Shown: piece after piece, positions 36,623 through 47,286 of the stretch
Layout of the letters: each line of letters starts with the position of its first letter
How positions within the stretch are numbered: position 1 is the stretch's first letter
From: Paragordius varius
Taxonomy: Eukaryota > Nematomorpha
Reading direction: 5' to 3'
Assembly: GCA_964247055.1 (NCBI GenBank)
Contig: OZ176055.1
Coordinates: 7,936,001-8,000,000 of the forward strand
Length of the DNA: 64,000 bases
The notes under the pieces: generated by a model
Databases searched by the model: none
Told to the model about the DNA's origin: nothing
Seen by the model: the letters and a program-made list of their open reading frames with translations, nothing else
Program-made: the position numbers and the translations under genes

Positions 36623-37179
36623 TTAACACTTGGATGCAACACATTTACTTCAGTCTTTCGATTCAAATTGAGGTAGTTGGATACCCCAGGCCTGTTAAAA
36701 ATAAAATATTAATAAATATGGACTGAATTGAAACCATGGCAAAAACTTTACCTATATAACATTAGTGAACCGTAATATATAAAAATGTTCATTCGAAAAT
36801 ACTTGATTTAACTTGTTTAAGTGTAAGATCTCAAGGCAAAAATTTAGTCAACATGACATGTGTGCATTAGCTAAATTTAACAATAATACAAATAAACAAA
36901 TTTTTCTGTTTCTACCCATATAAGATGATTGAAAGGAAAATTAGCTTTTATTAAGCTTTAAAATTAAATAAACACGATATTTTGCAAAAAGTTGTAAAAT
37001 AAAAATGGCGTCGAAGTAGTTTTATATGTTTTTTGAAAACTAAATGTTATTTAGATATCTCGGCATTTGGAGAGAAGCATAAATTTAAATTGGACCGTTT
37101 CTTTTAGTAGTTTTGTAAAAACATTAACTTAAAAATAGTCTAGGATATTAAGATACCCCAATTTGAATCGAAGTGTTAA
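36623..37179 (+). mobile_element. MITE family I copy
   Basis: 557-bp copy bounded by TTAA at both ends. It starts CACTTGGATGCAACA and ends AATTTGAATCGAAGTG. It lies upstream of the SDR start codon, about 200 bp away. Confidence 0.85.
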
Positions 37180-38753
37180 ATAGCTATTATATTTTTAGTA
37201 TTTTAAATTTAGATTAACCTCTTAACTTTTACTTTTACAGTATCTAAAATGATATTTTACAAACAACGAATATAAATAAATTATCTGATTGTGCTTAGAG
37301 CATTGAAGAATATTTATTTTAATAAAAAACTTTATTTTATTACAAGCGATATTATAAAATAGTATAAATGCTAATAAAATATTTTTTGGTTAAGTTTATC
37401 ATTAATAATTCAATAGATTTCTATGTTTTGTTTACGATTGCATTTTAAGTTGTTTTTTTGGATTTTTATATGCTAGTGTTTTCAATGTTTAAGTTAAAAA
37501 TTAATTAAAAAATCTCCTGTAAATAGTGTCATCACAAATCCGCTGGATAAAATATATGTATTCTGATGAAGCAAATCAATATCACAAATCTGCTTTTGAG
37601 CCTTGCGAAAGATTTGACGCTAATTCCACTTTTTTAGTAACTACTCCAATAGCAAAACTTGCCGACATTTACTATAAATTTTTTGGTGGGGCTAAATGCT
37701 TTTCAAAAATTATTACTTAAATGCAGAAATTACGTATAAAGCAATATAATATTTTAATAATTTCAAATTTTAGTGTAGGTCGTGAAGTTTCAAATTGGGT
37801 TAGTTTTCTGAAATATAAGGCAAAAGGGTTGAGATTGAGCGATAAAATTTTACACCAAATTTTTACATAAAATATTTTTTTCTGAAAAGAGACATATTAA
37901 GAATTAAAGGATTAAATTTACTATATAATTCGATAAGGCTGAACATTTCTATCACCTACTTTTAATTGTTAAGTTTGTTTACCTTTAATTTTGGGTGATT
38001 ATATATAAAATAGATTTTAGCATGTATGATTTGCTTTTGACTAAGTCACGTTCCTATAATAATCGATAAGACCGGGGTTATAATTTTTACCATGGTGTCC
38101 ATAATTAATATTAATGATTATGAAAAATAATGTTTTTTAAAGCCGTGGAAAAAATAAAATTTAATTATTTTTTAGATCACAAAAGCGAATATTTGTAATC
38201 AAGTTTAAAAATGATGTCTTATATTAAAATTCGTTTAATATCTATAATCCATAATCAAAAGATAAATCCAGTTTTAAGTTTTGATAATACATCTCTTCTT
38301 AAAATTCCACATAGTTTTTTTTTACCTTGAATTTGGTGGTAAAAATAACCAATTAGGGAAAAAAATTTTTAATATTTTTAATAACTGGTCGAAACGCTTG
38401 ATATTAAAAATATAATATTTCTAAATGTACAATTTATTATGAACATTGAAATTGTTGATTATGTTACAAGCTCATTTAATTTTAAATCATTACTGATACT
38501 AAAGAATGTGAACTTCTTTAAATGCATACATACCTGAAAAAGAGTTTCGACAATAACTAAAATTAAAAAGATATAAATTTGGATCCTTATTCCAATAACT
38601 GCATTTTTTTGATAATTGCATTTATGGAAAGTTTTTAAATATTTTTGGGATTCCCAATAAATTTAATTTTCTGAATGTCCATTCCGTGGTTTATTGAGGT
38701 GCCTATGGAAGTATTAATATATCCAGATAACGTTTAAAAATAAAAAATATAAA
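37180..38753. other. intergenic, one unexplained ORF
   Basis: Mostly AT-rich and featureless. A 64-codon ORF at 37526-37720 (+), containing SAFEPCERFDANSTF, has more balanced composition than its surroundings and could be an exon. I found no partners or similarity. Confidence 0.35.
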
Positions 38754-41211
38754 TTAATTCGAAATTACAGTTGAGCCATAATTGGAGGAAGCTGCGTCTG
38801 TCCCATAAGCACTACTGGCGTCATATGCCTAAAGTTAATAATATTTATTAATTATTTATTAAAAAATTGAAATATAAGTAATATCATTTTGAGCTGTTTT
38901 CAAATCAAAAATGTTTTCAAAAACAGTTCCAAAACCGTTTTTACAGCTAAATTTACATTTATAAACGGATTTTTAAATTATTTTTTCATTCTGAAAAATA
39001 TGAATCACATTTTTATATTCTTATTCACATTGTTAAATTGACCAACAAAATATAAACAATTAAGTGGTTCATACGGTAAAAAATAATAAAGATAAAATGT
39101 AAAAAGTGAAAAACAAACTTTTATAATGAAGAAAATTATACTTAATAATACTAAATTATATATCGTTTTGAGGTGAACACTATCAATTATATATTTTGAA
39201 ATCGCAATCATTTAAGTCATAAAGCAAAAAAGGATCAATTGTTCTTGATATGTAAAACAAATATTTGTCTTTATAATTTTATTTTTTATTGTAAATGAAA
39301 CCGTGGGCATTTTGCCCAAAACCATTTAACTTAAATAAAGTCAACCAGTCTAAAATCGGATTTGTGTACTTATTTCTGGAAAAATCTTGCAAATAGTCGT
39401 TAACTTAAATGAAAAAATTTATTAAATGATATTTTAAATTAAACAATAGAAATATTAAAATACTGAAGAAGCTCCGTAATTGGAAGACGCAGCATCTGTT
39501 CCATAAGCACTGCTTGCATCATACGCCTAAACCAATAAAATTTTATTTAATTATTATGAATATATTGTTAAATTATATTAATTTTTTAACTTCAGATTAA
39601 ACACTTCCAGGCCTTAAATAATGTTCCACTCTAAATTTTTACTTTTATAAATGTGCTTGATGCGGATTAATACTTTTAACAGAAAAGAAACTCATATAAA
39701 ACTCAATCGCCTCAATTTTGCGTTATTAATATAGAGGCGTTAAGAGAACTAATTTCCAATGGAATTAGAAATTGTTAAAAGCATTAAAATAGCTGATATT
39801 TATATTGGCTCGGATTAGTTTAATCAAAACATAAACTGGATATCAATTTTTTGTTTATAGATAGGATTATATTGCATGTCAGAATCTAATCAATTTTTGT
39901 TTTTTAGAAAAGCATTTTTACGTTATTACAGTAAAAATTTATAAACCATTGATTATCAGAAAGATAATATATATTTATCATCCGTTTTAAAAATTTGTTT
40001 ATCAAAGCATAAAAATATTTGATTTTTTTGTTTAATATTTTCAAATCAACGTTAGATTTCATAATTTTGATATTTATCTCTGACATTCCCAAACAAAACT
40101 CGGTTTCAGTCAAACAAACTCGTAATAACAACTAACTAAATCATATTTTAAAAATCTAAATCCTTTTTGTATTAGTATTGGAAGATAGAAAATACCGAAG
40201 AAGCGCCATAGTTGGAAGAAGCCGCATCTGTTCCATAAGCACTGCTTGCATCATAAGCCTGTTTTTTATAAAAAAAAATGGGGTTTTATAAATACATCTA
40301 CTCAAAAAACAATTTTATTGAAATTATTTTACAAATTTCAAATCTATATATTTATAAAAATGAAAAAAGCTGGCTTTGTGATCTGTTTCCGGAAAACCGG
40401 TAGACCCATTCAAATCCAAATGTCGAAAAATATAATTATTAATAAATGTCCCGATAATAGCTTCGCCTTTTTTTGAATTAGGCCCCCAGTTCGGGCCCAC
40501 TCCGTGTAAAAAACGATTTTTTTAAAAACAGAAGTCTACAAAAATCATGTCTTTGAGACAATTTTCCGGGAAACGAGACCATTCGATTTCAAATATGATT
40601 TTTACTATTTTTCGCCAAAATTATGAGATCATAATAAATAATTAGGAGTGCAGATCGTATATAAAGACAAAAAATTTGCTTTCCCTCTCCCTCCAAGAAA
40701 ACCGTAGTATGAATATATATATTGCATGAACAATAATTTAGGTAATTTAATTCGAAAAATCAAGTTTTTTAACTGTGAAAATTTAAAAATAATCATAAAA
40801 AGTTAATAGAAAATTGCCGCCATATGCCGGAAGCAGCATCTGTCCCATAACTGCTGGCATCATATTTCTATTTTAAATTTTTTTATCTGTATAATTATTT
40901 TGAAACCAAAATATAACGCATAAACAATTTATTCAAAAAATAATTTTCCTTGAATATAAAGGTAATGTTCTTATTATGCGCATGGCCAAAAATTAATTTT
41001 TTCAAATTTTAATGTACAATTTTAAAGTATTCTAGTAAAATATTTACCGAAGCCCCACCATAAGCCGAAGACGCGTCCGTGCCATAACTTGAAGCCTTAA
41101 TGATATAAAAAATGTTTTTTAAAATTTTAATTGCAAAATAATTATATATTTATATTTGAAATACCGCCGAGGCATCATATGTTGATTCTCCCCCATAGGC
41201 CTAATATTGTT

Positions 41212-41260
<49 letters not shown>

Positions 41261-43106
41261 AAAAAATTACAGTAAAAATTGAAATACAACGGACAAAAGG
41301 TAAAAATAGAAAGGCAAATATTTTTTCAAAAGACAACCATGCTTTTTTAAACCTTAATTTTTCATTAAGCTCCTTAATTAAAGTTATTAAAATATATGAT
41401 TGATTATGTTACCAATATACATATTTTGCAATTTAAAACGATGAGTTTTATTTAAATTAAATTTAGAAAAGAATGATTGTCTTTTAAGAAAAAATAGTTG
41501 TCTTTATATTATACGTTTTGTCCCTATAATTTCAAATTTTACAGTATTTTTTTAATTTGAAATTTTAATTTAGTTATTCATACCGAGGATGCGCCCGCAC
41601 CATATGCACTGGAATAGGCCTAAAATTTGTATATAGAAAATGTTTGTAAAAAGATTAATTGGTTGATAAATATAAAAATACCCCAGAAGCATCGTAAGTT
41701 GATTCTCCACCATAGTTCTAAAATATAGATTAAATAGCATGAAGGAAAACTTTTAAAGGCAGCAAAAAATTGCATAAATAGTTCCAGAAAAAGGATATAA
41801 CTTAACAAAATTGCGTTTTTGAGTTCCATTTAAACTATTCTTCTTAAATATAATATTAATGCGTACTGTTAAACAATTATTTTTATTCGCTAACAAATTT
41901 TCCCTTTAAAATGACCAAATTGAAAGTTATATACCATTTACAATTTAAATTCACCCTCGAACAATTATTTACCCTTGAAAAATTCGAATTCACCCTAAAA
42001 ATAAATTATGGGTTTCGGAATATTATAACTGAAATTTAATGAGATATATTTTTAAGACATAGTTTATTCTTTTTTCAGAATTATATTAATTTTAAAGAGA
42101 ATTTCAGATTTTAAAAATATTATAAAATAAAGGTGATTTTTAATCTCTAAAAACACATAATTTATTTTAGGGTGGATTTTAATTGTTCAAGGGTGAAATT
42201 GAACTATAAATGGTATAGTATGAGTTGAGAAGTTTCCAATATTTATCAAATAACATAATGAATCCATAAATAAACATATTTTAAGAATTTATCGTTTAAT
42301 ATTTTAACATCTTTTGGCAAATATAAAATAAACCTATCCCTATACAAACAACACATACTATAAATCTATTATTCATATCATATGATTTTTACGAAATCTT
42401 TTTCTTAATATTGCTTTCTTTTATAAAAATATTAAAAATTTACCGATGTTGCTCCGTAAGCGGATGAGGCATCAGCCCCATAAGCACTGGAAGCCTATGA
42501 TAAAAAAATAAATTAAATGTCAGAGATTTATCATAAATTCTTAAAATTTTTGGATATTTAAAAAAATCTCAAAATTTATTTTAATATAATACAGCTGAGG
42601 CATCGTAAGCGGATTCTCCTCCATAAGCCTAAAAATTTAAATAAAATATTTAAATTTTAAAATTCATATATTAACAAATATATTTATTCAAGTAAATTTT
42701 TAAAATTTTACCGAGGACGCACCGTATGCAGACGAGGCGTCTGCACCATAAGCACCGGAATAAGCCTAGAAAAATATAATGTAAAACAATTCAAATTCAC
42801 CCTTGAACAATTCATATTCCCCCTTAAACAATTCAATTCCCCTAAAAATAAATTATGTGTTTTCGGGCTAATATAACTCATATCAATATGAAATAAATTC
42901 TTATGAAATAGTTTATTATTTTTTTAGTATTATTTCCATTTTTAAAAATATAAAAAAATATAGGTAATTTTTAAGCCTAAAAACCCATAATTTATTTTAG
43001 GGTTAATTTTAATTGTTTAAGGGTGAATTTGAACGGTAAATGGTATATAATAAAAAAAATTAAAATTCAATAATTTGGTTAAAAAAATATTTAAATGAAA
43101 AAAATA

Positions 43107-43146
<40 letters not shown>

Positions 43147-44773
43147 TCCAGAAGCGTCATAACTTGATTCAGCACCATAAGCCTATTAAAAAATAAAACA
43201 TATTGATTTTATTTCTATGCAATAGAAAATTATTGATAAGTGTAGTATGAAATATTAGATATTTTTTAGAAAATTAAAAAAATAATGCTACTAAAACCAA
43301 TATGGTATAAAATATTACCGAAGATCCATAATTTGAAGCATCGGCACCATAGGAGGAATATGCTGCCTAGAGTTTTAAAGGCACAAATATTACATAAATC
43401 AATTTGTAAAATAAAATTGAAATATAATAAAACTTTACCGAACTGTCGTAAGTTGATGTCTCCCCGAGTGCATAAAGCTATTAACAAATATCATAAAATT
43501 ATATTTGATCGATATTACTAAATATTTTACAAAATTAAAATTGATACATTTTTTAATGACTTCTAAAATAAACCGGGAAAAAAACTTTGTAGCGAAAACT
43601 ATTTATACCTCAGCAGCCAAAGGGGGTACAGTTTGACCCCTTGGTTGACCGCCGTCGTTTCCGTCTGGCAAGGGGGTCTCGGCAACACCTAGGCTCGGAA
43701 TGCCAGCAGCTGATGTAATGTCCGTAACTTGTGGGACCGATGTCAGCTGATTGTCCGCTATAGCTGTGATCATCTGTGAACTATCAGCTAATTGTTGAGC
43801 TGGGGCAGGGGGAGGAGTTGGAGGGACAACCGTTATAGCTGGTGGCGTTTCCTCCCGAATGGGTGGGAGGGATGATCCTGAACCAACTGGTCGTTTGGTT
43901 AAACTAATGCGGCCAGCACTGGCACGTTTGACAGGTGGAGATGGTAGGGGCGTTGCCACGGGTAACGGACTCACAGTTGGCGATTGAGGCGTTGCCATGG
44001 CAACCTTTGGCGCTGCAGAAACCGGAGCAGAAGGAGGCGATATTGTAGTAGAAGGCACAGATGTCGGTGTAATAGGGCTGACTTTGGGAGCTGGGAGTAA
44101 ACCTGAATGATAGATAGATTTTTTATGTAAATTATACTCAAAACTAACTTATTTTTAAAGCAAATAAAATTTTATTGAGATACTATACATTATTTGCGTT
44201 TTTTCAAAACTAGTTAAATTTGAAAAATGATTATAGTAAGAAACCTTTTTTGCTCTTTAACGTAAAAAAACTCTATTTTAAGGATGCAAATGTGTGATAA
44301 AATACTTTTTAAGGTTACCTTTTTTGCCAGAAATCTTATTTTTGTAAATGATAAAAGCTGCAACACCCAATTCAGCTATGATAAGGATAATGCTTATAAT
44401 TCTAGTTTTAAGCCATACAGGATTAGCGCTTCTTGCTATCATCTTTTCCAGGGCCCCAGGCACTAAAAAAGAGAATGAAATATATATGATTGGAAATTTA
44501 TAATAATTCTACTATAGGATTTAAATTCAAAATAATTATAAATATTTGTTATAATAAAAATCAAAATATCCTGACAAAAAGTAATAACTACCATATCTTT
44601 TTAAATCTTTTTAATGTAACTTATTCATTGTTTTGTTTTGGTAAATAAAGAATATAGAGAAAATTGGTAACGTACTCAATTATCTATTTAATTGCTAAGA
44701 TAAAAAAATTGGTTGTCTTTTTAAAAACTGGGTTTTTAAGTTTTTACGTTTTTTGTGTCCATAATTTTGTCTT

Positions 44774-44809
<36 letters not shown>

Positions 44810-46967
44810 AATTACATGGTAACTTTATTATGTTTTGCTGAAATTTATAGATGTCGCCATCTGGATCCAGGCAGGAAAATGTTATTTCCTCCTTTCCCCG
44901 GCTTAGTTCTTTGACTAAAAGCAGCTCGTTTCCAACCACTCGAAAATTTTCAGAGTTTGCTTGACACTTTAGCTGTTCCGGATAATGGAATTGCACTTTT
45001 TCGATAACACTATTAACCGTGGCATTAATGTATACAGCTATGATGCAAAAATATATTTAAGTAAAAATTTGGATATATGGTTAAAATAATTTATTTTAAA
45101 AAGAACAAGCTCTTTGCAGTAATTATTAAAAGAAAAAGATAATTACTTAATATTTGCTAACAAAAACAACTATACGTAAATTAGGAGCCAAAAGAGGTTT
45201 TGGTTTCAGTGGTGGTGGAATAACTATTAGGGATAAAATTTGTTCAGCTATCGCCGTACCATACAAAACTTGAATGTATAGCGTATAAACTTTGGGTGAA
45301 ACCGGGTTAATTATCTTGACTTGGCCCAAGTCATCAATAGCAAAATAATTTAGTTCATTCCCTTTCGTAATCTTATAGCTGTATTCCAATTTTTCAGGGG
45401 TCGTCGGGTCATCTTGCTTAAGTTTTGGCTTAACTTTATGCACTACGCCGGAAACATCGTTAAATACCTCAACGTACCAAAATGGTTCCAACAGTATCAA
45501 TAACGGTTTAAGGATTTCCACCTCAACCCGCAACGACGTATAAACACTGGAAGAAGCAAATCTTGCAGCGATAAAAGTTAAAAGCGTTTCTGGACAAGTG
45601 TCATCCAATGGTGCTGTAAATAAAAATGTGCAACTGATTAAAAAATGCGGAATTAGGTTAAGGTACTATATGGTGTGCTTCAAATTACATCTTATGATTA
45701 ATTATATAACCGATAACGTTTACACGGAACCATTTAAAAGCGGTTCCAGAAAAAAAGGATTTTATTTTAATTTTTAATACATGGTTATAATGTTAATTTA
45801 ACAAAAAGATTTTAGCCTGAAAAATTAAATAAATATTTTTGCCAAATAATATCGCTCTCCTTTGCTATCGGTGGGACCTCAGGGGATATCAATATGAAAT
45901 ACTAAAGTTTTACTGCATATCCAACACACTTTTGCAGATTAGGTAAATGGCTGAATACCAAATATTTTAGATATTTGCGGAATTTCATTCCATCTCTTAA
46001 ACACAAACGAATATACAATCACAATGTATATCATTATAACTTGAGAACATATACTTTTTAGAGTTAAAGTTCCGCTACTTTGATTAACTTGCAACCATTC
46101 ATTGTTCAAGGTGTATTCGATCGGTATTTCGGCATTTTCATTTTCCGCCTGAAGTTTAGCAACTACCGTATTAACAGTGGCATTCATAGGGAGTTTAGTT
46201 ATGAGGGGACCCCTAAAAACCGGGGAAACCTTGATCTGTTGCATTTTTAGGGTTATATCCATCTCAACCGGTTTTCCAAAATACGAGGCACGGGCCCTAT
46301 AACTCAACTCTTTGAATAGGAGGGGTAGCTTAGCATCTGGCAGCTGACAAATTTGGACTCTACCATCATCATCTCGTTTGATGGAGAAGGCATCGGATGG
46401 CAAAATTTCATACCTTATCATTTTGACATCACATTTACCACAAATGGCACGTGGCTGAGAGTATAACATTATATGCTTAGAATAGCCAGGTTATATAATT
46501 TTGCTGGTATAAAATTAAATTGTACGGACAAAATGTAAAAACTAAAAGACAAATATTTTTTAGGAATCAACTAAATTGTTATACAGACTAACGCAAAATT
46601 AAAAAACATTTTTTTTTGTAAAAGTTAACCCATATTTTTAAATCTTGTTTTTTATAAATATAACTCAATGCTTTAGTTGGCGAAATAAAAATTTGAGATG
46701 TAAATTGGAAATTTTTAATTAAAAAGTGTCATTATAAGGTTTATGTGGGAAAAATTAAGGTTTAACATTATGCTTGTATTTTTAAGATTTATAAATTGTT
46801 GACATATGCTATAAAATTTCAGAACATACTATTTCATAGCAAGGTTCATCCATCAAATTAATTGTTACGGAGTTTGTGATAAACCTGATGGGAATGACTT
46901 TGTTAACATCAATTTTGGCACCATGTAACAAAAGGCCGAATCCACACAATAAAAGGATAGGAATCAT
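38754..46967 (-). CDS. cadherin-like type I membrane protein with micro-exon-encoded Tyr-rich tail
   Basis: Six large exons: 46830-46967, 46055-46454, 45176-45613, 44816-45037, 44319-44462, 43609-44102. Thirteen micro-exons follow (listed under the array). About 818 residues. Signal peptide MIPILLLCGFGLLLHGA. The ectodomain reads as about four divergent cadherin-type repeats: FSIKRDDDGRVQI; WLQVNQSSGTLTL; YKITKGNELNYFAIDDLG; and a last one with NATVNSVIEKV. I see no clear DxNDN or DRE calcium motifs. One transmembrane segment (IISIILIIAELGVAAFIIY) precedes a Pro/Ser/Thr-rich cytoplasmic stretch and then the tail, which is rich in AY, YG and YDAS. Phases agree at every junction. It is unlike classical cadherins (no catenin-binding region seen); a dystroglycan or sarcoglycan relation is possible but unproven. 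Function not assigned. Confidence 0.78.
40342..40620. repeat. dispersed ~280-bp repeat, copy 2
   Basis: Same sequence family as 2151-2440, here in the intron upstream of micro-exon 40196-40258 in transcript order. Shares GTGATCTGTTTCCGGAAAAC and TTAGGCCCCCAGTTCGGGCC. Confidence 0.75.
40815..40864 (-). pseudogene. decayed micro-exon
   Basis: On the minus strand AG is followed by AAATATGATGCCAGC and then codons for SSYGTDAAS, as in the neighbouring micro-exons. After that one base is out of register, and where neighbours have a GT donor the sequence reads GGCAATTTT. It probably cannot be spliced as an internal exon. Confidence 0.65.
41213..41257. repeat. (AT)n microsatellite
   Basis: About 45 bp of alternating AT just upstream, in transcript sense, of micro-exon 41165-41200. 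Confidence 0.9.
41269..41543. mobile_element. MITE family III, reference copy
   Basis: 275 bp with long terminal inverted repeats: ACAGTAAAAATTGAAATAC then GGACAAAAGG at left; at right, the reverse of ACTGTAAAATTTGAAATTAT then AGGGACAAAACG. In an intron of the micro-exon array. Confidence 0.85.
41931..42217. mobile_element. MITE family II copy E
   Basis: Left ATACCATTTACAATTTAAAT with TTCACCC blocks, right GAACTATAAATGGTATA. In a micro-exon array intron. Confidence 0.8.
42781..43048. mobile_element. MITE family II copy F, left end truncated
   Basis: Left terminus lacks the ATACCATTTAC block and starts in CAATTCAAATTCACCC; right end GAACGGTAAATGGTATAT is intact. In a micro-exon array intron. 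Confidence 0.75.
43110..43145. repeat. (AT)n microsatellite abutting a micro-exon donor
   Basis: Alternating AT directly overlaps the GTATAT donor of micro-exon 43147-43182. Confidence 0.85.
44690..44777. mobile_element. MITE family III fragment
   Basis: Right-end block only: TTGGTTGTCTTTTTAAAAAC, then TTTTTACGTTTT and GTCCATAATTTTGTC. In the intron before the transmembrane exon of the cadherin-like gene. Confidence 0.5.
44777..44805. repeat. (AT)n microsatellite near a splice donor
   Basis: About 28 bp alternating AT, starting 10 nt after the donor of exon 44816-45037. Confidence 0.85.
46491..46600. mobile_element. MITE family III fragment
   Basis: Left-end block ATAAAATTAAATTGTACGGA then CAAAATGTAAAA, without a clear right terminus. 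In the first intron of the cadherin-like gene. Confidence 0.5.
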
Positions 46968-47286
46968 ATTTAAATAGCAACGGACTTTAAAAAAATATGA
47001 TGTTATAAAAAATTGCCTAAAGGAAATAAAACTTTAACTTAAATTAAATAAAATTAAATGAGAATCATTAATTATAAGATTCCTATCAATTGAAATATAA
47101 ATAATGATTGTTGAAATGCAATATAATTAATAGGGTGCCGTGCCTAAAATGCAACCGGTAAAATTTATCAGAAAATATACCATTTGCGCTTCAAGAGTGT
47201 TCTTGAATTGAAAATTTCAAGTTAATCCTTAACTTTTGTTTTATTTTTAACTTTTATCAATCAAAATGTTTATAATTCATCTATTT

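Larger units (their letters stand above)
38754..43477 (-). repeat. tandem array of phase-0 micro-exons in the cadherin-like gene
   Basis: In transcript order: 43439-43477, 43319-43366, 43147-43182, 42712-42765, 42593-42628, 42444-42494, 41682-41717, 41584-41619, 41165-41200, 41048-41095, 40196-40258, 39464-39526, 38754-38828. All start and end in phase 0, so any can be skipped without a frameshift. Two types alternate: a 36-nt type (AYGGESTYDASG) and a 36-54-nt type (ASSAYGADASSAYGATS). The last three are 63-75-nt hybrids beginning AYDASSAYGTD. This implies duplication of a two-exon unit. Flanking introns differ in length because MITEs and AT microsatellites have entered them. Confidence 0.85.
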
